Shown: positions 25,758-34,277 of the stretch, one piece after another
Numbering within the stretch: position 1 is the first letter of the stretch
Layout: every line of letters starts with the position of its first letter
Origin: CF-13 sp035279665
Lineage (GTDB): Bacteria; Chloroflexota; Dormibacteria; CF-121
Assembly (NCBI GenBank): GCA_035279665.1
Contig: DATEHI010000087.1
Location: 40,320-104,319 of the forward strand
DNA: 64,000 nucleotides
Reading direction: 5' to 3'
The notes under the pieces: model-generated
The model's database searches: none
Seen by the model: only the letters and a program-made list of their open reading frames with translations
What the model was told of the DNA's origin: nothing
Program-made: the position numbers and the translations under genes

Positions 25758-27179
25758 CTATGCTTCGGCAGCGACTGCCTCGGGCGTAATAACTCCCTCT
25801 TTGCCGGCGCGGCCGCCCGCCTCGACCTTGGCCAGCGCCAGCTGACCAATATTCAGTCCCTGGATGGTGGCGAGGTCGCCAAGCGCCCGCAGGAAGTACT
25901 GCCTGCGGCGACGCTCCACGACGCGGCTGAGCTCGTGCTCGAGACCCTGAACGCCTTCCACAAAGGAAATCCGGAAGGGGTCGGTGATCCGCGCGCGCTG
26001 CGGGCCAAGCTCTTCCTGGACCAGCTTCTTCGCATCGCCGGAAAGTCCCTCGTTGCTCACGATCAATCCCTCGGCGGCCTTGATGCGGGACACCTTGGCG
26101 TTGAAGGCATAGGCGTCCGCTAGATTGAACTCGCGATCTTTCAGCACCACCAGGACGAGGTCGCCGCTCAAATCGAGCACGATGTCCGTTCCGGCCGGGC
26201 TGGCATCGATGATGACCTGCTCCCGGCTGATACCCAGCTTGGGGAGGATGGCCGTCGCCAGGGTTGTCATCCAGCGGCCCTTGTCGTTGAGTGCGGTGGC
26301 GCGATCGGTGGGCATGATGACCTGGTCAACCCGCTCCTCGTTCAGTGGCCGGCCGCAGGCGCATTTCATCCAGTCCGGCGCCATCTTCTGCAACTTGTTG
26401 GGGTCATCGGTGCGCAGCACGGCATTGCCGGTGCGGGAGCAGACGATTACGTACTCCGACTGGATCAGGCCAAGACTGCGCAGCTCGCCCAGGCGGCCGG
26501 CGACCGCGGTTCCCTGGGCTTCGCCCAGGACCTTGGGCAGGTCTGAGACGGTGAGCGAGCCGACCCGCTCCAGGTCCCGAATCAGCGCGCGAATCTCCGG
26601 TGTGGTGAAGGCAGCCATCGCCGCATTCTCTTCGGCACTGACCTCGTTGATCGACTGGCGGGACTTGCGGATCGCTTCGAAATTGTGGCTGCCGACGGGA
26701 GCGAGGACCGGCCACGAGGAGGGGGTGCCCACTTCCTGGCCGAGGGCTTCCTGGGCTGCCGTGCGAACTCGCTTGAGGAAGTCGGTCCGCACCTTCTCGG
26801 TGCCGGCACGGTAGGCGACGCCGACTTCGATGAAGGCCGGCTTGGCGGCGTGCTCGAGCTCCATGAAATGGACGTCGTCCGAGCGCAGCTCACGCAAGGT
26901 GGCGGAGCCCGGACGGCGGACACGCAACCAGCCGACCACCGGCGCCTGTCCCATGAAGAGCTCTCCCTCGTCGGCCGAGGACCAGCTCTTGGTCACGTCG
27001 AACTGCAGAAACTTGTTCAAGAGGTCGATGGTGAAGCTGATCCCGGCGCTGTCGAAGATCGCCTCGCGCGCCCGGTAGAGAACGCCCATGAACTCAGGGC
27101 CGTTAATGCGGGAAACGATGGTCCAGAACTGGTCTGTATTGGGGGCGATATCGAGGCGGCGGACTTCCACAAGCAGCAT
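25758..27179 (-). CDS. Unrecognised 473-aa protein with CxC and nuclease-like region
   Basis: ATG 27179, chosen for GAGGAG upstream. No family is recognised. Residues 1-180 are alpha/beta (FTIDLLNKFLQFD, GWLRVRRPGS). Residues 215-270 resemble a winged helix (LERVGSLTVSDLPKVL). A CACGRPLNEERVDQVIMP knuckle is near 290-310, and residues 340-410 have the layout of a PD-(D/E)XK fold (GTDIVLDLSGDLVLVVLKDRE) in which the acidic residue two before Lys is Val. A helical, basic C-terminus follows. It could be a degenerate restriction-endonuclease-like or DNA-binding protein; this is inference only. Confidence 0.5.
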   Translation of the reverse strand: MLLVEVRRLDIAPNTDQFWTIVSRINGPEFMGVLYRAREAIFDSAGISFTIDLLNKFLQFDVTKSWSSADEGELFMGQAPVVGWLRVRRPGSATLRELRSDDVHFMELEHAAKPAFIEVGVAYRAGTEKVRTDFLKRVRTAAQEALGQEVGTPSSWPVLAPVGSHNFEAIRKSRQSINEVSAEENAAMAAFTTPEIRALIRDLERVGSLTVSDLPKVLGEAQGTAVAGRLGELRSLGLIQSEYVIVCSRTGNAVLRTDDPNKLQKMAPDWMKCACGRPLNEERVDQVIMPTDRATALNDKGRWMTTLATAILPKLGISREQVIIDASPAGTDIVLDLSGDLVLVVLKDREFNLADAYAFNAKVSRIKAAEGLIVSNEGLSGDAKKLVQEELGPQRARITDPFRISFVEGVQGLEHELSRVVERRRRQYFLRALGDLATIQGLNIGQLALAKVEAGGRAGKEGVITPEAVAAEA

Positions 27180-27357
27180 TGTTTTCAGGCTCCTCAGCAA
27201 TGAAAATTGGATGAACGGCAGCGCCACCGCCATCCAACGCCTCCCCAAGAGCCGGTTGGCGGCAGTCGCAGGATAGGGCGGAGCAATCGCTCTTGTCAAA
27301 CCATTTCGCACTCGCAAGTGGTGATGGAAGCGATCACCGGCCCGCGGTCACGGGTTG

Positions 27358-27363
27358 CATACT
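27358..27363 (+). promoter_or_regulatory. Candidate leaderless -10 of the amidase pair
   Basis: CATACT ends 6 nt before GTG 27370; it is weaker than other boxes in the window because the first base is not T. Confidence 0.35.
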
Positions 27364-27369
27364 GTGCCG

Positions 27370-27531
27370 GTGACGGAAAGGGAACGGCTGGCGGCCGCCG
27401 GGCGAGCTGCGGGGCTGCGGCTGAGCGACGCCGACGTGGCGGCGCTGCTGCCGGCGTGGAAGCGGTACCTGGCCCTGGTCGAACAACTCAGGACGTCGGT
27501 CGGGCTCGAGGATGCCGATGGCGCCGGTTGA
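27370..27531 (+). CDS. AtzG/GatC-like small partner of the amidase
   Basis: 53 aa, GTG start 6 nt after a CATACT box. It is wholly helical, with GLRLSDADVAALLPAW and YLALVEQLR matching the pattern of small subunits (AtzG- or GatC-like) that wrap around GatA-type amidases. It overlaps the amidase start by 20 bases, so the two are translated together. Too short for a firm family call, but the position directly in front of an amidase-signature enzyme supports it. Confidence 0.5.
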   Translation: MTERERLAAAGRAAGLRLSDADVAALLPAWKRYLALVEQLRTSVGLEDADGAG

Positions 27532-28909
27532 AGCGCTGACCTCAGCACCGCTTGTCCAAATCGCCCGCTGGCTGCGGCGGCGGCAGGTATCACCGGTCGA
27601 ACTGGTGGACGCGTTCACCCGCCATGTCGAGGCAGCCGCGGGCCTGCGCGCCTACATCACTCTCCCCGACGAGCGAACTCGCCGGGAGGCGCAGCGGGCT
27701 CAGCGGCGACTGGCACACGGCGCGGCCGGTGCGCTCCTCGGCGTGCCGATCGCGGTGAAGGACCTGTTCCAGACGCGGGCCCTGAGAACGACCGCCGGGT
27801 CGCGGATCCTCCGGGACTGGGTCCCCAAAAGGGATGCCGACGCCGTGACCCGGCTTCGGGCGGCGGGCGCCATCATCTTTGGAAAAACCAATCTCCACGA
27901 GTTCGCCTACGGGGTCACCACCGCCAATCCCTGGTGGGGCATTGCCCGTAATCCCCACGATCCCCGCCGCAGCCCGGGCGGTTCGAGTGGCGGTTCGGCG
28001 ATCGCCGTGGTGACCGGCCTTTGCGCGGGCGCTCTCGGCTCGGACACCGGCGGCTCGATCCGCATTCCGGCTTCCCTCTGCGGCTGCGTCGGCCTCAAGC
28101 CCACGTTCGGGGCCATCCCGTTGGGCGGGGCGTTCCCGCTGGGGTGGTCGCTCGACCATGCCGGTCCACTGACCCGCACGGTCGACGATGCAGCCTTGCT
28201 ACTCGATGTGCTGTCGGGCGGGGACGCCGGGCAACGGTCGCAGCGTTTGCGGACCCGGGGTCTTCGGGTTGGCGTTCTGCGCGGACCGATCGTCCAGAAC
28301 GTCCAGCCAGCGGTGTCGCGCCAGGTCGACGCGGCGGCAGCGGCGTTGCGCCGCCGCGGCCTCCAGGTCCGCGACCTGCAGATTCCCGCGATGGAATGGA
28401 CCGTCGCGACGCAGTTGGTCACCCTGCGCGCCGAGGCGAGCGCGGTCCACGCCCGCTGGATCCGGAGCCGGCCGCGCGCGTACGGGCCCGACGTCCGGAC
28501 GCGCCTGCAACTGGGGGCCCTCGTCAGCGGCGCCGATTACGTGCTGGCGCAGCGGATGCGTGCCCGGATTCGGGCGGCGATGGGGCGCGTCTTCGACGCC
28601 GTCGATGTCGTGCTGCTGCCAACGACGCCGATCACCGCGCCGGTCGTCGGTGAGCGAACCGTGCGCTGGCGGTCGGGCGAAGAGCCCGTCGACGGCGCGC
28701 TGGTGCGTCTCACAGCGCCCTTCAACCTGACAGGTCTCCCGGCGCTATCGGTTCCCTTTGGCGCGGCGGCCGCCCTTCCGGTCGGCGTCCAGGTCGTTGG
28801 GCCATGGCAACAGGACGCGCGCGTGCTGGCGGTTGGCCGGCTCCTTGAACACGACGCCCCCACCCTCCCCTTAGCCAGGGTGGGAAGGGAGTACGACTCT
28901 AGTAGATGA
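27512..28909 (+). CDS. Amidase-signature family hydrolase
   Basis: 465 aa. The Ser-cisSer-Lys triad region is intact: VPIAVKDLF (Lys), GGSSGGSA (cis-Ser) and GSDTGGSIRIPAS (nucleophile Ser). Such enzymes hydrolyse amides; closest style is AtzE/GatA-like, with a small helper encoded just upstream. The last residues (APTLPLARVGREYDSSR) are coded by a hairpin-forming C/G repeat at about 28856-28890 and are probably a non-conserved extension. Convergent with the LysM-CHAP gene; their ends overlap by 11 bases. Confidence 0.85.
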   Translation: MPMAPVEALTSAPLVQIARWLRRRQVSPVELVDAFTRHVEAAAGLRAYITLPDERTRREAQRAQRRLAHGAAGALLGVPIAVKDLFQTRALRTTAGSRILRDWVPKRDADAVTRLRAAGAIIFGKTNLHEFAYGVTTANPWWGIARNPHDPRRSPGGSSGGSAIAVVTGLCAGALGSDTGGSIRIPASLCGCVGLKPTFGAIPLGGAFPLGWSLDHAGPLTRTVDDAALLLDVLSGGDAGQRSQRLRTRGLRVGVLRGPIVQNVQPAVSRQVDAAAAALRRRGLQVRDLQIPAMEWTVATQLVTLRAEASAVHARWIRSRPRAYGPDVRTRLQLGALVSGADYVLAQRMRARIRAAMGRVFDAVDVVLLPTTPITAPVVGERTVRWRSGEEPVDGALVRLTAPFNLTGLPALSVPFGAAAALPVGVQVVGPWQQDARVLAVGRLLEHDAPTLPLARVGREYDSSR

Positions 28910-29897
28910 AGCCGATGAGCGGAATCGTGCCCGGAATCACGTGCCGGTAGCTGACTCGACCCCAGCCGCCGCCGTTCGGGCTGGCGTAGTTCATCTCTGA
29001 GACGAGCCAGCTCCCATCAGCGTAGACCTGCTCGACGTAGGCGACATGGCCCCAGTACGGTGATTCCCAGGTAACCATGATGGCGCCCACACGCGGCGTC
29101 GGACCTTCCGGCCGGCCGTAGGCGCGTGCACGACCAAACCACTGCCAGGCATTACCGCCCCACGGTGCGGGCCGACGGGTGTTGACGTACCAGGTGCACT
29201 GCCCGAAGGGATAGCTGGCCCCACCGGCGGAATAGACCGGCGTGACGTACCAGGAATGCTTTCCGGCGATGACCGTCTGCGGGTTGGGCTGCGGAACCGA
29301 CGCCGGTTCCGGGCCGACCCCGTAGGGCACCATCAGGTAATCGTCGACCGGCAAGGTCTCCGGATGGCGCAGCAGGTTGAACTGAATGATCGCGTCAGAC
29401 TCGGCACGGTACTTCTGCGCCAGCGACGCGACGGTGTCGCTCGCGGTGACCTTGACGAGCACGCCATCGACGGGCGGGATCACCACTTCCTGGCCCGCGC
29501 TCAGGCGGTCGATGAGCTTGGGGTTCGACCAGACCAGCGTGTTGACGGACAGGCTGTACTTCGCTGCGAGCGCACGGAGCGTGTCGCCGTCGACCGCCAG
29601 GTAATGAATGATCTCACGGTGCTTCTCACCTGGCGGCGTGGCGGGCAGTGCCGGGATGACCAGCGAGCCACTCATCGACCAGCCAATGCCATCGACCGCC
29701 CGGCCGAATGGTGCTTGCGCCAGGGCGGTGCCCGGGACCGTGCCACCGGCCAGTGCGGGCGACGCGCCGACCGGTACGTGGAAGACTACCCAGGGCATCG
29801 CGGCGGCCATGAGCAGCACGGCGGAGTGAGTTGCGAAGCGCGGCGCAGCGTACTTCAGACGAAGTCCCCCTTTCGCCTTCCCTACTGGCCGCTCCAC
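28899..29897 (-). CDS. Secreted LysM-LysM-CHAP cell-wall hydrolase
   Basis: 332 aa, GTG start (the exact start is uncertain; an Arg/Lys-rich n-region leads into a hydrophobic segment around 22-45, so it is exported). Two LysM repeats follow: YLAVDGDTLRALAAKYSL with LVWSNP (about 97-140) and VTASDTVASLAQKYR with IQFN (about 150-195). The C-terminal CHAP domain (about 225-332) has the catalytic Cys in YPFGQCTWYV and His in WGHVAYVEQV. It should bind peptidoglycan through LysM and cut peptide bridges or stems. Confidence 0.9.
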   Translation of the reverse strand: MERPVGKAKGGLRLKYAAPRFATHSAVLLMAAAMPWVVFHVPVGASPALAGGTVPGTALAQAPFGRAVDGIGWSMSGSLVIPALPATPPGEKHREIIHYLAVDGDTLRALAAKYSLSVNTLVWSNPKLIDRLSAGQEVVIPPVDGVLVKVTASDTVASLAQKYRAESDAIIQFNLLRHPETLPVDDYLMVPYGVGPEPASVPQPNPQTVIAGKHSWYVTPVYSAGGASYPFGQCTWYVNTRRPAPWGGNAWQWFGRARAYGRPEGPTPRVGAIMVTWESPYWGHVAYVEQVYADGSWLVSEMNYASPNGGGWGRVSYRHVIPGTIPLIGFIY

Positions 29898-30030
29898 TGC
29901 GGCCTACACAGGACAAACTGCGCGAGCAACGATGGCTTGCATCGGCGCGACGAGCTATCACACGCTCGTCACATGCCCGTCACGCGGGCACCGTAACCAA
30001 ACGAACTGGCCGCTGCGTCCAAATGGGTCT

Positions 30031-30036
30031 TACAAT
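30031..30036 (+). promoter_or_regulatory. Leaderless -10 box of the hotdog-hydrolase gene
   Basis: TACAAT ends exactly 6 nt before ATG 30043. Confidence 0.65.
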
Positions 30037-30042
30037 GCGGCC

Positions 30043-31473
30043 ATGTCCGAGCCGGCAGCGATGTCCGGTCGCGAACTGCTCGAAGCCGCATTGCGTGGCG
30101 GTGCGCCTCCTCCGCCCTACGTCCGCCTGCTCGGCATGCGTTTTCTCGCTGTGTCCGATGGCAGCGCGACCTTCGAGATGCCGGCAGCCAGCGAGCTCTA
30201 CAATCCGAACAACATCGTTCATGGCGGCGCGCTCGCGTCGCTCGCGGACAGCGCGATGGGGTTCGCCGTCTTCAGCACGCTCCTACCCGGGGAGAACTTC
30301 ACGACGGCCGAGCTGCACGTCAATTTCATCAAAGCTGTCACCGCCGACTCGGGCATGCTTCGGTCGATTGGCCGGGTCGTACACCGCGGACAGCAGATCG
30401 CCGTGGCTGAAGCGGAGATCCTGGACCCGCAGAATCAGCTGATCGTCCGCGCCAGCTCGACCAATGTCATCCTGCAGCGGCGCGCGGCCCAACCGGCACC
30501 GCCGCCCTCGATCCAGGCCGCCGTCCAAGAGAACGCGCCCCCAATCAGCGACGCTGCCCGCTTTGCCGCTCCGCCGTCCCCACTGGAGCGGACGCCGCCC
30601 ACCCCGGCGGTGTCGCCGTCGATGACCACCGAGCTCATCGGGATGGCGCCACTCGCCCAGAGTAAGCGAAAGATCCGGACCTTTGCCGGTGACATCGCCT
30701 ATCTGCGCATTGGGCATGGCCCTCCACTCGTCCTGCTGCACGGCATTCCCAGCTCCTCATATCTCTGGCGCGATGTCATCGGGCCGCTGTCCGCAACTTT
30801 CGAGGTGCTGGCGCCCGACCTGCTCGGCTACGGGGATTCGGATAAACGGCTGGATGTCGATCTTTCGATCGCGGCGCAAGCACGCTACGTGGTGGCTTTC
30901 ATGGAAACGCTCGGCGTTCACCAGGCCGCTGTCGCCGGTCACGACATCGGTGGCGGCGTGGCCCAACTCATTGCCGTCGACGAACCGCAACGAGTCGCCC
31001 GCCTCATCTTGATCGACAGTGTGGTCGACAGCAACTGGCCGATCGCGGACATCGCCCGGCTCAAGGAGCCGGCATGGGATCAGATCATGGTCAACATCGA
31101 TCTGCGTGCGGGACTGCGCAAAGGCCTGGAAGCCGGGATGGTCACAGAAGGTCGGGTCACCGATGAGCTGGTCGACGAGTGGACGCGGCCCTTCCAGGAT
31201 CTCGGGGGCCGCCGTGCCTACCTGCGCGCGGCTCGCGCGCTGAACAATCGCGACCTCACCAGTCGCTCGAAGCACATCGACGAAATCGAGACGCCGACGC
31301 TGATCCTGTGGGGCGCGAACGACAAGTTCCTCGAGTCGGCCTGGGCCGAGACCCTCAAGCACAAGCTGCGGGACAGCACGGTGGAAATCATCGACCCGGG
31401 TGGGCACTTCCTCCCGCTCGACCGTCCCGATGCCGTGGCCGAGGCCATCACGCGTTTCCTGACAACGCGCTAA
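30043..31473 (+). CDS. Hotdog thioesterase fused to an alpha/beta-hydrolase
   Basis: 476 aa, leaderless start. Residues 20-145 form a PaaI-type hotdog thioesterase domain (NPNNIVHGGALASLADSAMG, then LHVNFIKAV). Residues 147-205 are a Pro/Ala linker. Residues 210-476 form an alpha/beta-hydrolase with LLHGIPSSSYLW, a DLLGYGDSDK loop, GHDIGGG with Asp301 as nucleophile, and DPGGHFLPLDRP with the His. An Asp nucleophile is the mark of haloalkane dehalogenases and epoxide hydrolases, not esterases. The two catalytic modules in one chain suggest successive steps on a CoA-bound or activated substrate, which is inference. Confidence 0.85.
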   Translation: MSEPAAMSGRELLEAALRGGAPPPPYVRLLGMRFLAVSDGSATFEMPAASELYNPNNIVHGGALASLADSAMGFAVFSTLLPGENFTTAELHVNFIKAVTADSGMLRSIGRVVHRGQQIAVAEAEILDPQNQLIVRASSTNVILQRRAAQPAPPPSIQAAVQENAPPISDAARFAAPPSPLERTPPTPAVSPSMTTELIGMAPLAQSKRKIRTFAGDIAYLRIGHGPPLVLLHGIPSSSYLWRDVIGPLSATFEVLAPDLLGYGDSDKRLDVDLSIAAQARYVVAFMETLGVHQAAVAGHDIGGGVAQLIAVDEPQRVARLILIDSVVDSNWPIADIARLKEPAWDQIMVNIDLRAGLRKGLEAGMVTEGRVTDELVDEWTRPFQDLGGRRAYLRAARALNNRDLTSRSKHIDEIETPTLILWGANDKFLESAWAETLKHKLRDSTVEIIDPGGHFLPLDRPDAVAEAITRFLTTR

Positions 31474-31510
31474 CACAGAGCCTGAGCAGCGCCGGAGCGC
31501 CGCTGAGCGG

Positions 31511-32389
31511 CTAACTGCGCCTAGCGAGCAACTCGTCGGCGCGAGCCGCCGGCGTGGCGGTCCAGGCGGCCAACCGGATCAGTGGTGTGACCCGTGGCCC
31601 GTGGAAGTCATCGCCGCCGGTGGCTACCCAACCGTACGAGGACGCGACCGCCTGGAAGCGATCCATCAACGTCGCACTCTTGGGCCCGTAGGGATCATCG
31701 GGCGCCTGCGGATACGTGACCTCCAGCCCCAGCACGCCCGCGACCGCGCAGGTCCGAAACAACACCTGCAGATCGGGGACATGATGGTAGACGCCCGGAT
31801 GGGCCAGCACCGTGACGCCGCCGGCGGCCGTCACCATGTCTACGGCCTCATCCAGCGACATCTCCGTGGACCGGGGAACGTGCGCCGCGCCACCCGGCCC
31901 CATCGCGGCGTACAGCGCTTCGCGCGATACGCCCGGCTGCGCCGTCTCGATGGCGGCGACGATGTGCGGCTTACCCACATTGCCGCGGGCGCCGGCCCGC
32001 ACCGCCTCCCATGTCACCGGATATCCGGCCTTTGCCAGCCGGTCGACCGTTTCCCGTTTCTGCGCCTCGCGGGCCTCGCTGGCATGATGCAGGCGGTTGC
32101 GCAACCGCCGGTTGTTGAGGGCAAAGCCATAGCCGAGCAAGTGGACGTCGACCAGGCCACGGCCCGGTTCATCTTCGATCGAGAGCTCGACGCCCGAGAT
32201 CATGCGCAGGCCCTGCCCCTCCAGGCCGCCCATGGCGTCGCTACCCGCCAGCGTGTCATGGTCGGTCAGGGCGATGACCGCGAAGCCCGCAGCGGCGTGG
32301 GCCGCGACGACCTCTGCCGGTGGGAGCTCGCCGTCGCTGAAGATCGTGTGCAGGTGCAGGTTCGCCCGCCCGTTGGATACCTCTGCCAA
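31511..32389 (-). CDS. PHP-domain phosphoesterase
   Basis: 292 aa, TTG start; a TAGAAT box lies 9 nt upstream. The PHP metal motifs are all present: LHLHTIFSDG (residues 11-20), LTDHDTL (41-47), GVELS, KPHIV, LAHPG and GDDFHG. The length and insertion agree with the family typified by E. coli YciV (RNase AM), a 5'-3' exoribonuclease or nucleotidase on 3',5'-bisphosphates. It is convergent with the fusion gene and divergent from the histidine kinase. Confidence 0.85.
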   Translation of the reverse strand: MAEVSNGRANLHLHTIFSDGELPPAEVVAAHAAAGFAVIALTDHDTLAGSDAMGGLEGQGLRMISGVELSIEDEPGRGLVDVHLLGYGFALNNRRLRNRLHHASEAREAQKRETVDRLAKAGYPVTWEAVRAGARGNVGKPHIVAAIETAQPGVSREALYAAMGPGGAAHVPRSTEMSLDEAVDMVTAAGGVTVLAHPGVYHHVPDLQVLFRTCAVAGVLGLEVTYPQAPDDPYGPKSATLMDRFQAVASSYGWVATGGDDFHGPRVTPLIRLAAWTATPAARADELLARRS

Positions 32390-32492
32390 TGGTCGCCCAT
32401 TCTATGTGGTATTCGCCCACCCGGACTCTTGCCGCAAAACGGGAGATGGAGATCAGCGGGGCCGGGCGTGTTATAACCGTGGGCGCCCCTTC

Positions 32493-33713
32493 ATGAGTCC
32501 TGACCGCCAACCACCCCTCAGTCTGGTCCGCCGCCTGGTGGTCGCCAATCTCGATAAACCCGTCCTGGACGTCATCGACTCCGCGCTTGGCTGCCTCGTC
32601 GAGGGTCTGGACGCCAGGGCGGCTTTTCTGGGAAAGACCGACGGCGAGATGCTGGAGATCATCGCGGCCCAGGTCGAGGGCGGCCCCCCGATCGAGCCGG
32701 GAACGCGCCTGCCACTGGAGGACACGTTCGGCGCCGCCGAGGAGGAGAGCGACGGTGGCTTGATCAACGTTCGCGACGCCGCCAAACGGCAGCCCTTCAA
32801 GCGGCTGGCGATGCGGCAGCAATTCGGCGTCATCAGCTACCTCGGAACCACGTTGCGCAACGCGGCCGGTGAGGTGAGCGGCACGCTGGCCGTCCTGGGC
32901 AAGGGCGCCCGCCTCTTCACAGCGGAAGACCAGGACTTGCTGCTCGTGGTGGCCGGCTTGCTCGCACCACGACTGCAACCCGGATCAAAGCCGGTCAACG
33001 GCCAGTCCCGGACGCCGGTATCCGCGATGCGCCTGGCCTCACACGAAGGCAAGGAGCCGCTCGCGATCCTGCGGGGCTACGCCGATATGTTGAACAACAA
33101 CGAGGTCCCCGCCGACCAGATGTCCGTGGTGGCGGCTCGCCTGGCCCAGCAGTCGGAAACGCTGATGCGCATCGCGGACCAGGTCTTGCTCCTCTCACGC
33201 CTGCCGCTCGAGCTGGCCTTCACCGTTCGCGTCTCACTCGACGGGGTCGCCCACGCCGCGGCGCAGCGCATCCGGGAACGGATGGCGGGCGCCGGTATGG
33301 AGCTACGGCTCCAGCTCGACGCCACGGCGGACGTCTGGGGCGACGCCACGCTGCTCGAGGCGGCGCTCGACGAGATGCTCCACAACGTGTTCAAGCATGC
33401 GCGTAGCGCCACCGTCGTCCAGCTTCGCCTCCGACAGGCGACCCGCGATCGCTGCCAGCTGATCGTCAAGGACGACGGCCCGGGAATGTCGGCGGACAGG
33501 CTGGCGGAGCTGTTCAGCCCGCTCGCCGAGGAGCAGCCGGCGCGTGGCGAGGGACTCGGCCTCTACCTGCTCCGGCGCGTGGCCGAGGCACATGGTGGCC
33601 GGGCCTGGGCCAACAGCCTGGAAGGCAAAGGCACAACCTTCTATCTCGAGCTGCCGGCCGCGTCGCCAGACGGCGACAGCGTGCGAGCCTCGGCCGGCCA
33701 GAGTTCGGCGTGA
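32493..33713 (+). CDS. GAF-domain sensor histidine kinase
   Basis: 406 aa. A GAF sensor covers about residues 20-165, a HisKA helix about 180-240 with the phospho-His in ASHEGKEPLAILRGY, and HATPase about 270-395 with N-box DEMLHNVFKHA, G1 VKDDGPGMSA and G2 GEGLGLYLLRR. There is no membrane segment, so it is a cytoplasmic kinase sensing a small molecule or redox state through GAF. TATAAC lies 15 nt before the ATG. No response regulator is adjacent, so it is an orphan. Its stop overlaps the DUF309 gene (GTGA). Confidence 0.88.
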   Translation: MSPDRQPPLSLVRRLVVANLDKPVLDVIDSALGCLVEGLDARAAFLGKTDGEMLEIIAAQVEGGPPIEPGTRLPLEDTFGAAEEESDGGLINVRDAAKRQPFKRLAMRQQFGVISYLGTTLRNAAGEVSGTLAVLGKGARLFTAEDQDLLLVVAGLLAPRLQPGSKPVNGQSRTPVSAMRLASHEGKEPLAILRGYADMLNNNEVPADQMSVVAARLAQQSETLMRIADQVLLLSRLPLELAFTVRVSLDGVAHAAAQRIRERMAGAGMELRLQLDATADVWGDATLLEAALDEMLHNVFKHARSATVVQLRLRQATRDRCQLIVKDDGPGMSADRLAELFSPLAEEQPARGEGLGLYLLRRVAEAHGGRAWANSLEGKGTTFYLELPAASPDGDSVRASAGQSSA

Positions 33714-34138
33714 AGTCGCATGTCAAGAAGACCACGCCGCAGCGCACCGCGCGCTGCGACGACGCGCCACCCGATGCGCTGCTGCTGGGCATCGAGGAGT
33801 TCAACCGGCAGGAGTTCTTCGAGCAGCACGAGACGCTGGAGGGCATCTGGATCCATGAGGCGGACCCGGTCCGCTACCTCTATCAGGGCATCTTGCAGGT
33901 CGGGGTTGGCTTCTATCACTGGCGGCGTCGCAATTGGCGGGGCGCGATCGCCAAGCTCGCTCACGGGCTGGCCAAGCTGGAGCCGTACCGGCCGGCCTGC
34001 ATGACGATCGATATCGAGCGGCTCGTTCGCGAAACTACCGCACTCCGAGCGCAGTTGGAAGCGCGCGGGCCCGATGACATGCCCGCCTTCCCGCCACCAG
34101 GCTTACCGCGCGTCCATCGCATCATCGACCCCACGTAA
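33710..34138 (+). CDS. DUF309-domain protein
   Basis: 142 aa, GTG start overlapping the histidine kinase stop. It carries the DUF309 signature: EEFNRQEFFEQHETLEGIW and YLYQGILQVGVGFYHW, an all-helical fold in which His and Glu residues are conserved. The function of the family is unknown. The end PRVHRIIDPT is short. Translational coupling suggests use together with the kinase, but DUF309 genes occur in many contexts. Confidence 0.75.
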   Translation: MKSHVKKTTPQRTARCDDAPPDALLLGIEEFNRQEFFEQHETLEGIWIHEADPVRYLYQGILQVGVGFYHWRRRNWRGAIAKLAHGLAKLEPYRPACMTIDIERLVRETTALRAQLEARGPDDMPAFPPPGLPRVHRIIDPT

Positions 34139-34204
34139 GTCCGGCGTCACCGGGCCGCGACAACGTTTACGAATAGCCGGCCAGCCGAATCCGTATTAGA
34201 TGGC

Positions 34205-34261
34205 ATGGAGCGAAACGTCTCCGGCGCGATGATCGTCGCCGGCGGGCTCCCACTCGACTAA
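34205..34261 (+). other. Possible 18-codon open frame or small RNA ahead of a terminator
   Basis: Between DUF309 and the convergent ligase, an ATG-TAA frame of 18 codons follows a TATTAGAT stretch and precedes a strong terminator. It might be a leader peptide, or the stretch 34205-34313 may be a short RNA. There is no good ribosome binding site. Low confidence. Confidence 0.15.
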
Positions 34262-34277
34262 GTCGCTCCCTCCCCCA

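Noticed and set aside
27207..27539. 110-aa frame overlapping the small amidase partner
   Set aside because: It is a Gly/Arg-rich shadow; the GTG 27370 frame has the helical pattern and promoter.
29898..30042. c-di-AMP (ydaO) riboswitch before the LysM-CHAP gene
   Set aside because: Such switches often precede wall hydrolases, but the conserved blocks of the motif are not seen in this 145-base gap.
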